Below are positions 39,340 through 50,900 of a stretch of DNA of 64,000 nt, in pieces (position 1 is the stretch's first letter; every line of letters starts with the position of its first letter). Made by a program: the position numbers and the translations under genes. The notes under the pieces were generated by a model. The model searched no databases. It was not told the origin of the DNA and worked only from the letters and a program-made list of their open reading frames with translations. The stretch is from Hydractinia symbiolongicarpus (taxonomy: Eukaryota > Cnidaria > Hydrozoa > Anthoathecata > Hydractiniidae): positions 9,469,001-9,533,000 of the forward strand of contig NC_079888.1 in NCBI RefSeq assembly GCF_029227915.1. The letters run 5' to 3'.

Positions 39340-40654
39340 TCGTCTTATTCCATTAAATTAATAAATTTTGTTCTCCGCCAAATTTAATTTTTTTTGTTAT
39401 CTGCCAAATTTTCTTCCCGCCAAAATTTTTGGATTGCAAGTATGTGTAATGTACTGTAAAATAATAAAAAAAGCTGGAAATACAAAATAACAATACCAGG
39501 CTGGAACATTAAAAAAGTAAGACCACCTCAGCCTGGGCATTATATCCATTAAATATTTTTTGAGAAATCTAGCTAGCATTGTTTTTTTAGAGATAAGTCT
39601 CTGGAAATAAATTTTTCTTACATTCTGAAGAATCCCCATCTCTCTTGTACTGAAATGTCGACTTGTTGACATGCAGACAAATAACATCACTTCGGCAATT
39701 TTTTGCCGACATGGAAAAATTTGATTTAAAATAATTTAGGGTCAAACGATTTATTTCTAGAATGTGTCAAATAAATATGCGTGAAAATTTTAGCTAACTT
39801 TTTCTTTCTTTAGATTCTGCTACGAATGCTACCGAAGCAAAGTTTACGAATTAGCATATGCTGTACAGAAATACTTTACTCACGTCTGTGGTTCTTCGCC
39901 CTTTTCGCCTTGTGAGTTGATACGAACTTCTTAGGGGCTTAGGCGCGAATTTCCTCATCGAAAGTTTCCCGCCAATGACTAGGAGGGATATTACATGCGA
40001 CAAAGTAAAGGTTTAAATATGTGAAAGCGAAGTAAATAAACAGTTATTATTGTATTATAAATTATAATTTGACAAAATGGATTGTATTTTAAATGTCTCA
40101 CATCCATAATACAAGTTGAAATATTTGTTTCTCTCAAAATACGAGGACAAAAAACCCCCTGATAAATATTACAAAAAATAAATCGAACGTTTGGTACGCT
40201 CTGTTGAAAAAAAATCCATTGAATGTTTTGTGTACATTTCATGTTTGTGTTCATTCATTCTCTGATGTTATGTCACAAAAGTTTTAACATAGCATAAGAG
40301 AATGAATGCACATGTAAAAAAGTACATAGATGCGGCTGTAAAGTTGCAAACAAATGGTAATATTTTGAAGTAGTAAAACTGCAGTAAAATTAGCGATATA
40401 TATGAAAAACAACATAACGTCGGCATTAATATATCCAATCGCTGACAAATTACAAAAAAATTAAGTAAAACGTGCGTTCTTTATTTCTAGTTTATGACGA
40501 TCTTTAACAAACACCGAGTACGCTTCGTTATTTTGTTGGACAGTTTGGAACACTTCTATGAACGTCTGTTTGAGATATAACTTTGCAGGCCAGTGTGAGA
40601 CGAACTAAAACAAATAAGATTTGAACGGAACAGATTCTCGGTAAAAAGTTAATT

Positions 40655-41131
40655 TGGTGCAACGTTGAATAAACGTCGATAAGACGTCGGTTGAATCAAC
40701 GTTGCAGTGCAACGTTGAATAAACGTCGATAAGACGTCGGTTGAATCAACGTTGCGGGTGCGACGTTGAATAGACGTCGGTTGAATCAACGTTGCGGGAG
40801 TGACGTTGAATAAACGTCGATAAGACGTCGGTTGAATCAACGTTGCAGTACGACGTTGAATAAACGTCGGTTTTACGATCTTTGAAACAACGTCTTTTTT
40901 CGACGTTGTATCAACGTTGATATCACGTCGGTTGAAACAACGTTGTGGAAACGACGTTGAAAAGACGTCGATGATGCGACGTTGTATTCATGTCGGAGGG
41001 CAACGTTGAAAAGACGTTGAATTTACGTCGGTTGCATCGACGTTGCAGACCCAACGTTGATTAGACGTTGAATGTTGGTTGCGACGTCGCGACCAGAATT
41101 CAACGTCTAATCAACGTTGAAAAGACGTCGT
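40655..41131. repeat. Right subterminal AACGTTGAA/GACGTC array
   Basis: At least five copies of (acgttgaataaacgtcgataagacgtcggttgaatcaacgttgc(a/g)g), followed by looser units up to the right TIR. Its unit order differs from the left array, which is dominated by 'cttttcaacgttgaaacaacgtc'. Confidence 0.9.
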
Positions 41132-41143
41132 GTGCCCACTGGG

Positions 41144-42809
41144 ATACTATTTATTTCAGCCAGTTACCCAGTTAGCAAATGGTTAAAAATTATTTTCGAA
41201 TAGCTATGACACAGAACATAGCTAGCCATTATTTTGTAAGTAGGCCAGCTATACTTGTGACCTTATATATTAGCGTAAGCTAGCTAGCTAAGTGTATCAC
41301 AAAGAAACTTGAAGATGGAAAGAAAGAATGGAAAACATTCATAATAAAGTCCCAGATTATCAATTGACGTTATTGTACCAATGCTGACAATTGTTGATTT
41401 TGTTGCATACGTTGTCAAACATTTCAAAAGTCGTTTCAATAGAAAAAAGTGGGCGGAATAAGTATGGTTTCGCCAGCCCTGCTATTTTATCCAGAGATAA
41501 TGTGGCTAGAAATTTTTGCATATAGCTAGCTTTTTAGCTAGTCAAGTTCATTTTTGTTTTTCAGAGAAAGTGGGTAGCATAACATTTATGAGTTCTTATC
41601 GCTAAACAGAATCACCAAATCTGCTGGCACATTTATCTATACGTGTTAATCAAAGCCCTACATGCACTGAATCTCATATCAAAGTCTTAAAACAGTGAAA
41701 ATGTTTGCGAAAGCCAGGGTTTTAGGTTACGCTGTTTTCCAGTCACATAAAAAGATTTTGGAGCTTTCAACAGTTTTCTACGATCTCCAGTGTCACAGGG
41801 ATATTTTTTGCTTACAGAAAAATTATAACATTCTTATGGCTTTGTTTATCATTTTATATCTTTTACTTTGTCGAATCATTTGAGCCAATGCCAGTGCCTT
41901 CTTGCTCTAAGGAAATTTATTGATACTTGAGTTAAATTTTTTGTGGTTTGAAGTGATTTTATGCCGTAAATTTTAGACTCGTGAAACGTATGCAGTACGG
42001 TTTTCATTAAAAACAACTTTTTAGAGATAAAAAAATATTCACTAGGTTTTAATGACGTGTGAATGTTATTTATATTTCTGTGAAAAGTATATTTTTTCTG
42101 CTTCCATATCTGTTGACTTTTCTGACAACCTTTGCGATAACCTTTAACCGTAATAGAAAAACGTTAATTCGAAAGAGTATTATCCTTCTACGCATCTTGA
42201 TTTGAAAATGCAACCGCGATTTACATTTCTACAATCTTAAATATCCTTATAACAGCAAAGATCAACCTAGTTACCAGGGCATTTTTATTGTCTTCAAATT
42301 ACCGCTCCTCTGTTGGATTGATATATAGGTCTCGTATCGCTTATGGAAGTCTCACTTCCTTAATTACCCAGAAGCTCGAGTTATACCTATTGAAGAACGT
42401 GGAAGTGAGGACGAATCATCTAAATGAGAGGAAAATGACGGATCAACAACTAGATGTATTAAGTTTTAAGGTACCGCTTCTTCCCTGCTTCTGTGAAAAT
42501 AAAAAAAGTTAGTGCTATTAAGTGTATTTATCTTTAAGAAATGGAGAAAATATTACAATTTGTGTCCGCATAAGCATAAGAAAGGGAGAACGGGGTGTTA
42601 AGAAAAATGCAGACAGTCATTAAAAAGGTGAAAGGGAGAAAACTTAAAAATTGTTTACATAAATTATTTTACTTCATACTTTAAAACTATATCTTAAAAT
42701 GTGATCAGAAAGATCAACTATGTTAATTGGTATTATTACGCTGAGTTTTATAAGGTATAAATTCCAACTCTAAAACGCACGTAGTATTTTGTGTGCAGTT
42801 TTCGTGCAG
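41144..42809. other. Gene-free stretch upstream of the GPCR
   Basis: No gene is supported. TAGC/AGCT-rich runs occur at 41220-41292 and 41520-41542. A partial CCAGGG-family end is at about 42274-42290. The GPCR promoter should lie near the right end. Confidence 0.4.
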
Positions 42810-42821
42810 ATGACAACATGA
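42810..42821 (+). promoter_or_regulatory. Three-codon upstream ORF overlapping the GPCR start by ATGA
   Basis: ATG ACA ACA TGA at 42810-42821 overlaps the GPCR start codon (42818) by four bases. If the transcript begins at or before the acceptor-like cgtgcag ending at 42809, ribosomes would meet this uORF first, which usually lowers translation of the main frame or makes it depend on re-initiation. Confidence 0.4.
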
Positions 42822-45271
42822 AAACACTAAACTCTTGCTGTATCTGGCTTGTTTTTATAACCAGCATTGAATGTTTCCCTTGGGAAAGCTTTTATGATCT
42901 AGAAACAAGACAACACTTTTCACCGCTTTTAAAAGTATCCTCTTTGCTTTGTAATAGTTCTAATCCCCGGTCTGGTTGTACATGCCATGATTCCTGTGAA
43001 CTATACAACAACTGCTGCATTGATAAGTATTGGAAAGAGAATATGACCATGAACCAGTATAAAAGCCTTTTGATTGAAAAAAGTAAGAAAGCAAACCGAG
43101 AACTTGATAAGATGGAAATAATTGATGTCCTTCCGTCGTTTGTGTTGACAACAAAAGAAGAGAAAACGTCTATCAGAGCCATTGTAAAATGCGAATCAAA
43201 TGCTGACAAAGAAGATATTGTGGGTTGCATGAATCCTAGAAATATATCACGTTTGGATTACACGATCCCAGTTCTTGGTGGTACTGGCTATTTTTACAAG
43301 AACTCGTTTTGCGCAAAATGCAATTTTGTTGACGATTTTGCGTATATAAATTTAACAGCATATTGCAGGTTTGACGACATCCCGACGTTTGATCGTTTGC
43401 GCGAAAGCAAATCTTGTTTTTTGACAAAAATACCTGACACCTCCAGAGGTTGTGTTGCTCGCAGTTGTTCCAACACATCTAACAAGTACTACTCTCTTTG
43501 TCGCTCCTACAAAGGTTTAGTTTTTCTTCATAAAAATATTGACTGTGCTCGTTGCAATGGAATCAAGGTAAAATATCGCCCTATTCCATGTCATTACCAG
43601 ACGTCGTGGTATCATATTGTCGATATATCGTCTACCGTAAATCATTTACGAACAGCGAAACGAGAAATTGATGACAAGGTTAACCAAACCGTCAAATATT
43701 GCATTGGAGACAAAATAATGGATGTTGTTACAGGGAATTGTGTCGATATTATTTGTGGTTATGGCTACAGAAGAATTGGAGCCAAATGCATAAAAGTGAA
43801 ACGTGATTCGTTTCTATTGTCATCTAACAATAGATGCGGAGTGGAAAAAAAATTCACTTTGACGTTTAAAAGAAGGAAAACAAATATCACGAAAATTGTT
43901 GAAAGTTTTTCAAATCTCTTGCAGATGAAAAATGCTTCAAATCAAATCCAGTACGATAGTATCACAGTTCAAAATATGTCGCTGCAAATTTTACAATCTA
44001 TAATTCGCAGTCAAGCAGGTGACCAGATATGGCAGTATGCTAAGGAAATTTCTATTTCATTAAGGGAAGATTTTGCTCTTATTTATGGGAGTGTAAATAT
44101 TTCGTCGTACAAAAAGGACTTATTATGCGCTGTTTCTGAAAATAAAATTCATCCAATACACAACCTAACTTGTGAGAATTTGCTTCTTAATCAAAATATG
44201 ACCATATCAGAAATTGTTTTTCTACCTAACAACACTGTTTACAATGTTACCACGTGTAAGAACTTTTACTTGAACTCTGATTGCTTGCTTCGTAAAGTTA
44301 AAGAATTTTCAATTTTCGATAATCTTTCCCTAAGCATTCCAGGAAGCGGTTTACTTTCAATTGAAGAATACATCCCACATGCTGATGGTGTGTATGTATG
44401 TTTTCATACCAAACCAAATCAACTAATTATGGGGAATCCCGAATGGAGAAAACAGATTGAACATATTTCGGAAAAAATTTCTATAACTGGGACCTCTCTT
44501 AGTGTTATTTGTTATATTTATTTAATGCATCATTTTGTGAAGTCAGGGCTTGAAAACACTGCACAACAAAATATGGCTGCGCTTTGTTTTTCTCTTCTTT
44601 TAACTGACAGTCTCTTTCTGCTAATAGAACAGTTAAATCAGTTTAAAATTGCTTGTTATATAGCTGGTGTAGTTTTTCATTGGCTGTTGCTCGTCGTCAA
44701 CATGTTCGTCTTGTTAATTGCTTATGAATTTGCTGTCACATTTCGGAAAAAAATTGTACAAAGACAGACACAAAACAGGAAACGATTTTTTAATTATTTT
44801 TGTGTGGCATTGCTTGTCCCAACGTTGACAGTGACCATCACTACGCTTTTTGACAAGTTCCATTTTGTTGACGTTGGGTATGGTGGTGATAACCTATGCT
44901 GGATGACTAATTATTATGCTAAATTTATTTCATACGTTATACCGTTTGTGCTCACATGCATAATTGCATCTGGCGCTCTTCTTAACTCATTAAAAAATAT
45001 TAGAGCTGTTAGCCGATTGAGCGGTCAAATGACAATTAAGAGTCGAAAGAAGGACGTACGAACTGCAAAAATTGGAATTCATATGATCATGTTACTTGGT
45101 TTAATTGAGGTGTTTGGTGTGATTCAGATTCGACGTGATATTTTAACAAAAAGGGACTTGGTTTGTAACACAGTGTTTCAGCTGTTTTTTACAGTTCTTA
45201 GAAGTTTCAGAGGCATTATTTGGCTACTGTTAGTGAGACGAGCAAAATCAACGTCACCGAAAAGCAAGTAA
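42818..45271 (+). CDS. Somatomedin-B domain GPCR, secretin/methuselah-like 7TM (single exon)
   Basis: The start at 42818 gives 817 residues and a good signal peptide (about 1-20). A somatomedin-B domain follows: cysteines at about 45, 54, 56, 60, 66 and 67, with C-T-C-H-D-S-C and N-C-C-I-D-K-Y motifs. A long extracellular region of about 450 residues has repeated cysteine pairs (for example FCAKCNF and DCARCNG) and many N-x-S/T sites. Seven hydrophobic segments span about residues 554-805, with a CWMTNYYAKF extracellular loop and a TAKIGIHMIMLLGL sixth segment. This layout resembles class B/methuselah-like or adhesion-like receptors. I see no clear GPS cleavage motif before TM1, so autoproteolysis is unlikely. 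The ligand is unknown. The whole coding region is one 2.45-kb exon, unlike the split genes around it, which may mean an ancestral retrocopy. Confidence 0.87.
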   Translation: MKTLNSCCIWLVFITSIECFPWESFYDLETRQHFSPLLKVSSLLCNSSNPRSGCTCHDSCELYNNCCIDKYWKENMTMNQYKSLLIEKSKKANRELDKMEIIDVLPSFVLTTKEEKTSIRAIVKCESNADKEDIVGCMNPRNISRLDYTIPVLGGTGYFYKNSFCAKCNFVDDFAYINLTAYCRFDDIPTFDRLRESKSCFLTKIPDTSRGCVARSCSNTSNKYYSLCRSYKGLVFLHKNIDCARCNGIKVKYRPIPCHYQTSWYHIVDISSTVNHLRTAKREIDDKVNQTVKYCIGDKIMDVVTGNCVDIICGYGYRRIGAKCIKVKRDSFLLSSNNRCGVEKKFTLTFKRRKTNITKIVESFSNLLQMKNASNQIQYDSITVQNMSLQILQSIIRSQAGDQIWQYAKEISISLREDFALIYGSVNISSYKKDLLCAVSENKIHPIHNLTCENLLLNQNMTISEIVFLPNNTVYNVTTCKNFYLNSDCLLRKVKEFSIFDNLSLSIPGSGLLSIEEYIPHADGVYVCFHTKPNQLIMGNPEWRKQIEHISEKISITGTSLSVICYIYLMHHFVKSGLENTAQQNMAALCFSLLLTDSLFLLIEQLNQFKIACYIAGVVFHWLLLVVNMFVLLIAYEFAVTFRKKIVQRQTQNRKRFFNYFCVALLVPTLTVTITTLFDKFHFVDVGYGGDNLCWMTNYYAKFISYVIPFVLTCIIASGALLNSLKNIRAVSRLSGQMTIKSRKKDVRTAKIGIHMIMLLGLIEVFGVIQIRRDILTKRDLVCNTVFQLFFTVLRSFRGIIWLLLVRRAKSTSPKSK

Positions 45272-47424
45272 AAAAAGATAACAAGATTATTCAAGACAGT
45301 GTGCTCATATTGTTGACTATTCTTTCCATTATCTGTAAATATATATGAGAAATACAACTGTGTAACAACAAAAATATCAGTTTTCTAACTTGTTTATTTT
45401 CCTGCTTTAGACAAATTTCTTTGCCTTCAATGTTTAGCACCAGCGAGATCTTTCTAACAAAGGGTTCAGAATTTAATTTAATCAAAGTTATTAACAGAAG
45501 GAAGGACGGGGGGGATAAAGTATTCGTTACTGAATACTTTCTCATCCTAATAGAAAATTAGAATTCCTTACTGATGAATACAAGAACAGGTACGAGGTGA
45601 TAAAAAGATACTAGAAGCTGGTCAGGAAGGTTTGATCAGGTAGCAAATCAGATTAGCTGGTACACTGTTTTTCATATCTAAATATAAAATAACTTAGGCA
45701 CAAAGTTAATCAAAATTTCCTTCGCGCGTTACTGAATGAAAGATTAGACTCATATTGGTATGTGTACGACTTCTATCGGCAATGTTCACACCATGCCGAT
45801 AGAAGTCGTACTGAAGAAAAAATCAGTATGGTATCTGTTCACACAAAACCAAGCCTATCCGATATGTGAACAAAATAATCCCGTTTTGATGCAAAAAAAG
45901 AAATTATTTTGATCCGATGCTGGAACGCATCGTATAAACAGAATGAGTTAGGCAAAATGGCGACTTTAACTTTTTGCAGCCCCTTCTATTTAACTTGCAC
46001 AGATTCATCCAAGAATAAACTCTATCTGCAACATGTGAAAAAAATCTAAGGCGTTGTAGTGACGTGGCAGTCAATTTAAATTACCAGCATTGTCCCAGGA
46101 CTTCTTTTCCTACCCAAAATTAAAAAATTATTTGTAAATAGGCTTGATCCTTGTTGAGAAAAGCCTTGGAAGCTAACGAAACCATGTCATAAAGTATAGT
46201 TATGGGATAAATTTACCTGTTATAATTATATCCAAACTCATTGAGACCACTTTCTTTAAAGACTGAAAACTTGCTTCTCCATCATATCAGAAGAAGTGCA
46301 ATTTTTTGGATACGGTACAGTACGTGAAGAAAGATGAAAATGTTGTGACCACCATTACATCACGTTACTGTGAAAACAACTCTTCGACGAAAATTATTAG
46401 TCCTGGATGTATTATAAAAATTATGAGAACCTATACTCCTAACACTACTATTCAGTGCAACTGGGGAAGACATGCTTGAGATATAAAACGAAAGTCAGGT
46501 GTAAAAAAAAAAGCTATACCTTAAGAGAGAGATAAAGGAGCACAATAGTCAAGCAAAAACGTTCCAGATGAACGCAACGTATGTTAAATGTAAGGATCGT
46601 GGTTATTAGGTTTTACTATCATAACAGTGGGTGTAGGATGGGCTCACAAGCAACAGGACTAGAAACAACACTAGGCATATCTCTAGAAGGTATTCCCCTG
46701 CCTATAGGGCTAAGACAAGCAAATCTAGATAATATTCATAAGTGGTTAATTTTAGTCTAGTTGTTGGTCTTCTATGGCAGCTCTTTGCTGGGGTTTCTGT
46801 TGTACTGGGTGCCACTGTATAGATGCATTTTTGCATGGAGCAAAAACCAAGACAATATTCGTGTCATGATCTACCGTTTGCATTGCACATAGAGGTCTGG
46901 TTAACAACCGTAGAAAATTACATCGTGATTTTCTCCTTAGTACGAGGCTTGCTGGGCTACAAGGGTTTCCATCTATATTTGTTTATACGGTCGTATATCA
47001 ATCGCGTAAAGTTAGATTTTCTAAAACTCTGCGAAGACTTCTGCTTTTATGAATTCTATGTTATCTCTTTGTGTCATTTTGCCTAATCACAGATGTTAAA
47101 GGGGCTACGTACCGGTTAAAATGCTCACATTCCGTATATCCTGCGCACATATTAAAAATCCGGCAAACGCGTTTTGCGCAATGAACAGACCAGCGCACTT
47201 TGTTCGCTGGTTCAATATTTTTTTTTCGAAAAGTATATTACAAAGAAATATTCAGCGAGACTCATTCTGGATGAAAACGTGACCTAAAGCTGGAGAAGAT
47301 AAAAATTCTAGATATATCTATATGATCGATTAAATTACATACATGCCGGAAAAATAGCCAGCTTTGTTTTTCACCGCCATCAGCTCGACTTTCGTGTAAG
47401 TCACTTAAGTCGAAAACCAACAGC
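45272..47424. other. Gene-free stretch
   Basis: No coding region is supported on either strand. It contains a perfect 18-bp hairpin at 45764-45811 and is otherwise mixed, AT-rich sequence without recognised repeats. Confidence 0.4.
45764..45811. repeat. Perfect 18-bp hairpin with 12-base loop
   Basis: gtacgacttctatcggca (45764-45781) is exactly complementary to 45794-45811. It could be a microRNA-like fold, a relic of a foldback element, or chance. No flanking target duplication is visible. Confidence 0.8.
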
Positions 47425-47510
47425 CGTTCCGTAGCTCCCTTTAGCATCGTCAGACAGGTATAGTGTTTGGATGGGGAACCCTCAAACTCTAGATGTCGCA
47501 GGACTTCGAG
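47425..47510 (+). pseudogene. 5S rRNA-like sequence, plus strand, 3' part
   Basis: ttagcatcgtcagacaggtatagtgtttggatggggaacc, followed by agatgtcgcaggactt, follows the 5S rRNA order (AAGxTAAGCAxxGTC, GGTTAGTxxTTGGATGGGTGACC, GGTGTCGTAGGCTT). The 5' half is too diverged to place. It is probably a decayed copy. Confidence 0.4.
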
Positions 47511-47579
47511 TTTTCCAGATTCACATTTGCCACTTTTCTTAACAAAAAAAAAATCTGATAAAACAAATCATATTTGCCT

Positions 47580-47698
47580 AAACCTACCGGGAGTTTGTTC
47601 CCAGGTTGTCTCCATCCAAGTACTAATTAACCCCGACGATACTTAACGTCATGATATCAAACGAGAACACGTGTGTTCATTGTGGTGTTAAGGTAGCC
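47580..47698 (-). pseudogene. Full-length 5S rRNA-like sequence, minus strand
   Basis: Read on the minus strand, 119 bases follow the whole 5S rRNA from its 5' end (ggctacc...aacaccacaatgaacaca) through gttctcgtttgat and gttaagtatcgtcgggg to attagtacttggatgg, gacaacctgggaaca and ccggtaggttt. The 5S length (119-120) is kept. The internal promoter blocks are changed: box A reads gttaagtatcgtcgggg, and box C reads ttggatggagacaacctggg with a shifted insertion. A T-run lies about 25-35 bases past the 3' end. It is most likely a pseudogene or the head of a 5S-derived SINE; an active divergent gene is less likely. It lies about 225 bases upstream of the UBE2N start codon, on the opposite strand. 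Confidence 0.6.
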
Positions 47699-47922
47699 AG
47701 TGTTTGGCTGTAACAAATATACAAGAAGAATAGACTACACAATAGCCAGCAGGCGGAAGACGTGTAAAATGCCCCATCTTTAATGTTTAAATTTTAGTAG
47801 GATTTGCTACTCGGTACGGAAACTTTCTAAGAAATTTCAGGTATATGGTAGCGAAAGGTGTAGAGAGCACAGGAAAACTAAACTGACACAAGCAACTAAG
47901 CAGTGACGAACCTGTTTTTATA

Positions 47923-50900
47923 ATGGCGGGACTACCTAGAAGAATACTTAAGGTAAACTTTCGGAAAAGAAATGTTATATTTTCATGTTACAATATTTTT
48001 AATAGAAATCTAATAAAAGCAAAACAAAGTGCATTGAAAAAAAAACAAGTTAAACTTTCCCTCTGTAGCTAGCGTGGCGTTTAGCTGATTATTATATTAT
48101 AGATTAGCTAGCTATACACACAGGGAAAATTTTAGGTTATGTTCATAGTCGAGTCTTATTGTACCCTTATAACTAGCTAACTAAAAAACTGTAGCCAACT
48201 AAAAAGCTGTAGCTAGCTCCCTAGCTAATAAACCAATCATAAATGCACAAATGGCCTGACTTGGCAAAATGCACTTAAACTGGATTAATGAATATAGGTC
48301 CTGTGGAGGAAGTTGAGCGCTAACAGTATTATATTTTTGTATTTGTGTCCTTAGTCACACAGCAGAGTTACTGAAACTTTGTTGCATGATGATTTATTGG
48401 AGCAGCAAGCGAACCCTACCGTGTTGCACAAATTTTGGTTGACAATATATTAAATATATAAGAAATACTGAAATTTTTCTGCATGTGTTTTTGATTATGT
48501 CACCCTAATGCTGTTCTGTATTTTGCCAGTCAGTACGGGATCTTTCCCCGATCGAGTGAGTGTCCCCCGATTGAGTAAACCCCTCGATCGAGTGAGTCGG
48601 CACTGGCGGCAATTTTTCACGACCACCTGATTGAGTGGGTCATAACTGGCGGTAAATTTTTAGCTAGCTAAAAAAATAAACAAACCGAAGGTCCTTGGGA
48701 GAGACTGTTCCTGCCTAGCACCTAGTCAGCTTAATAATAATAATAATAATAAATATTTAAAGTGGCTAGCCCAGAAAATCACAAAAACCTATAGTTAGTG
48801 GATTGTTTCCACTGGGGGCCACTAAGCTCTTAAGCTCTGGAGACAGCCAACTAGCTATGTTAAAGATATCAATATTTCTCTACTATATAAAAAATATGCA
48901 TATTTTTCTCTATATAGCTTGCTATACTGGCTTCTTACTAAACTAATTCCAAGCACATGTCTATAAGACAACTAAAATGAGCTTCAGAGGCACAACATGT
49001 GCAACCTAGACTGAAAATATGCACCATGTAATCAATCCAACTCAAGAAATCATCAATAACATTGGAACGGCACGGTGAATTTTTATTTTAATCGTTGAAA
49101 CGGCACAAAATAAGTTTATGACTTAATGTAAACAAAAATTATATTGCACTTTTGGCCAGCGGCTTGCCCTTTTAAAAAGCATTTTTAAGCAAGAAAAATA
49201 CTCACCCGATTCAGGTAGGTCTCTCCCGATCAGGTGGTTGCGCACTCATTCGATCGAATGATTTACCCCGATCGGTGGACAGTCACCCGATCGGGGAAAG
49301 ATCCTGTACTGCCAGTCTGCGGAAAATGTGTGACAATATACTTTTAAAACCAAAAACCAATCACATATATATCAGTATTTTCAGATGTATATATATATAT
49401 ATATATATAGATCCTGTAAAGTTCTCTAAAGTGCACAATTTTTGATGAGGGCGGAAATGGTAATGGTAATGAAAAATACAAGAAACTTGAAATCAAGGAA
49501 TTAGGACGTTCACGTAATTTTTTCTATATACTTTAGCTAGAGATTTTCTTTTCTGAAAATTGTACATTGATTGTACTGTGAAATATATAGTATGCACCTA
49601 GGTTCTTGTAAGTAAAATGTACTTAAATCACCATTTTATCATTTAAGAGGTATAGTGAATTGGTGTAACTCTTGCACGGTTATTTAAGGAATTGAGTGTT
49701 GGGTGTAGGTTTTGGGCTATGCTTTTATTATAAGTTTTGAGGTTTACCCAGGGTCTCACATTGATATATACTTATTGTGAACAAAGGGTGAAATTGAAAT
49801 AAAAGAAAAGAAATTAATTTTCTTTATTTTAAAGGATGGAATTGTGGATATAGTTTTTGTTTATTTTAAAAGAATTTTGATAACTTAGTATTTCATAAAT
49901 TAAATAACAGTATATATTTTCTTGATGCATCACAAAATTTCACATCACAAACATAGCCCAGTGTAACTAAGTACACAAATACAAAAATATAATACTCTTA
50001 CTGCTCAACTTTGTTCACAGGACCTATACTCATTAATCCACTTCAAGTGCGTGGCTGCAAATCCTGTTGTTTTTTTTACTTGCCTTGTGCTTTTATTTTT
50101 TATTTTGGGACAAGTAAGGGTGCATTTTAACTACCTTAAGTGTACAAATTTTCGTCAGTATTTTTTTCCACGAATCGAGGCTTCTCAAAAATTTCGCGAG
50201 AATTTATTTTCGCCTGGAATGAATGAAACTCATTCTCCTCCCCAGGGCTTGTTCCCTACCCCAAAGCCGCTAGCGCTTATTTTGACGGCTTAACAAGACC
50301 CTGGCAGAGGCTGCTTTTCATAACCAGTATATTGGCTACAAATTTTCAGCCCAGAAAAAGCAATTTGATTGAATCCTTGTTCTTCATGTGCACATGGCGA
50401 GGACGATGGATCTTGGTTGTTGATGTTTTTCAGTGCTTGATTTTGAAAAGTTTATTTCAAACCAAGTTACAAGTTATCTGTTCACCTTGAAACTAAATTT
50501 TTATAGCGATGAAATCTTTAAAGAAGCATTATTTATGATAATATGTGGTAAATGTGTGATTTTTATAACTGTTTTGATATTATACTTTGGACAAAAGTGG
50601 TGAAAAAAAAAAAAAAAAGATTTCGCAAGGATTTTTTTTTTTGCGAATAGAGGCTTTTTAAAAATTTCGCTAGAACTTATTTTCACGAATTCCCCATTTG
50701 GTTATACTTCGCGAGGATTAAATTTCGTGAATTTGGGCAAAATTCGCGAAAATTTATCCTCCAATTATAGATTGTTCCTGTAGGGCAATAATCCTCCTTA
50801 AATTTTAATAGAAATAACAGTCTTGTTCACTACCACTCACAATGCATTGTTAAGTAAACACAAGTCGAAGATAACTTTTTCATAAAATTGTTAAATAACA

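Larger units (their letters stand above)
35569..41143 (-). mobile_element. 5.6-kb DNA transposon with 12-bp TIRs and CpG-rich subterminal arrays
   Basis: The left end CCCAGTGGGCAC (35569-35580) is matched exactly by GTGCCCACTGGG at 41132-41143. Both are flanked by AT (35567-35568, 41144-41145), a possible 2-bp target duplication. Inside each end lies a long array of AACGTTGAA/GACGTC(T/G) units (35581-36050 and 40655-41131). The interior carries a truncated TNP2-like transposase (38668-39339), a DUF4806-type C-terminus (37041-37558) and a 162-bp tandem repeat (38001-38530), all consistent with one element. The TNP2-like protein points to the CACTA/EnSpm side of DNA transposons, but the ends do not begin with CACT(A/G), so superfamily assignment is open. 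Protein-coding parts are on the minus strand. Confidence 0.85.
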
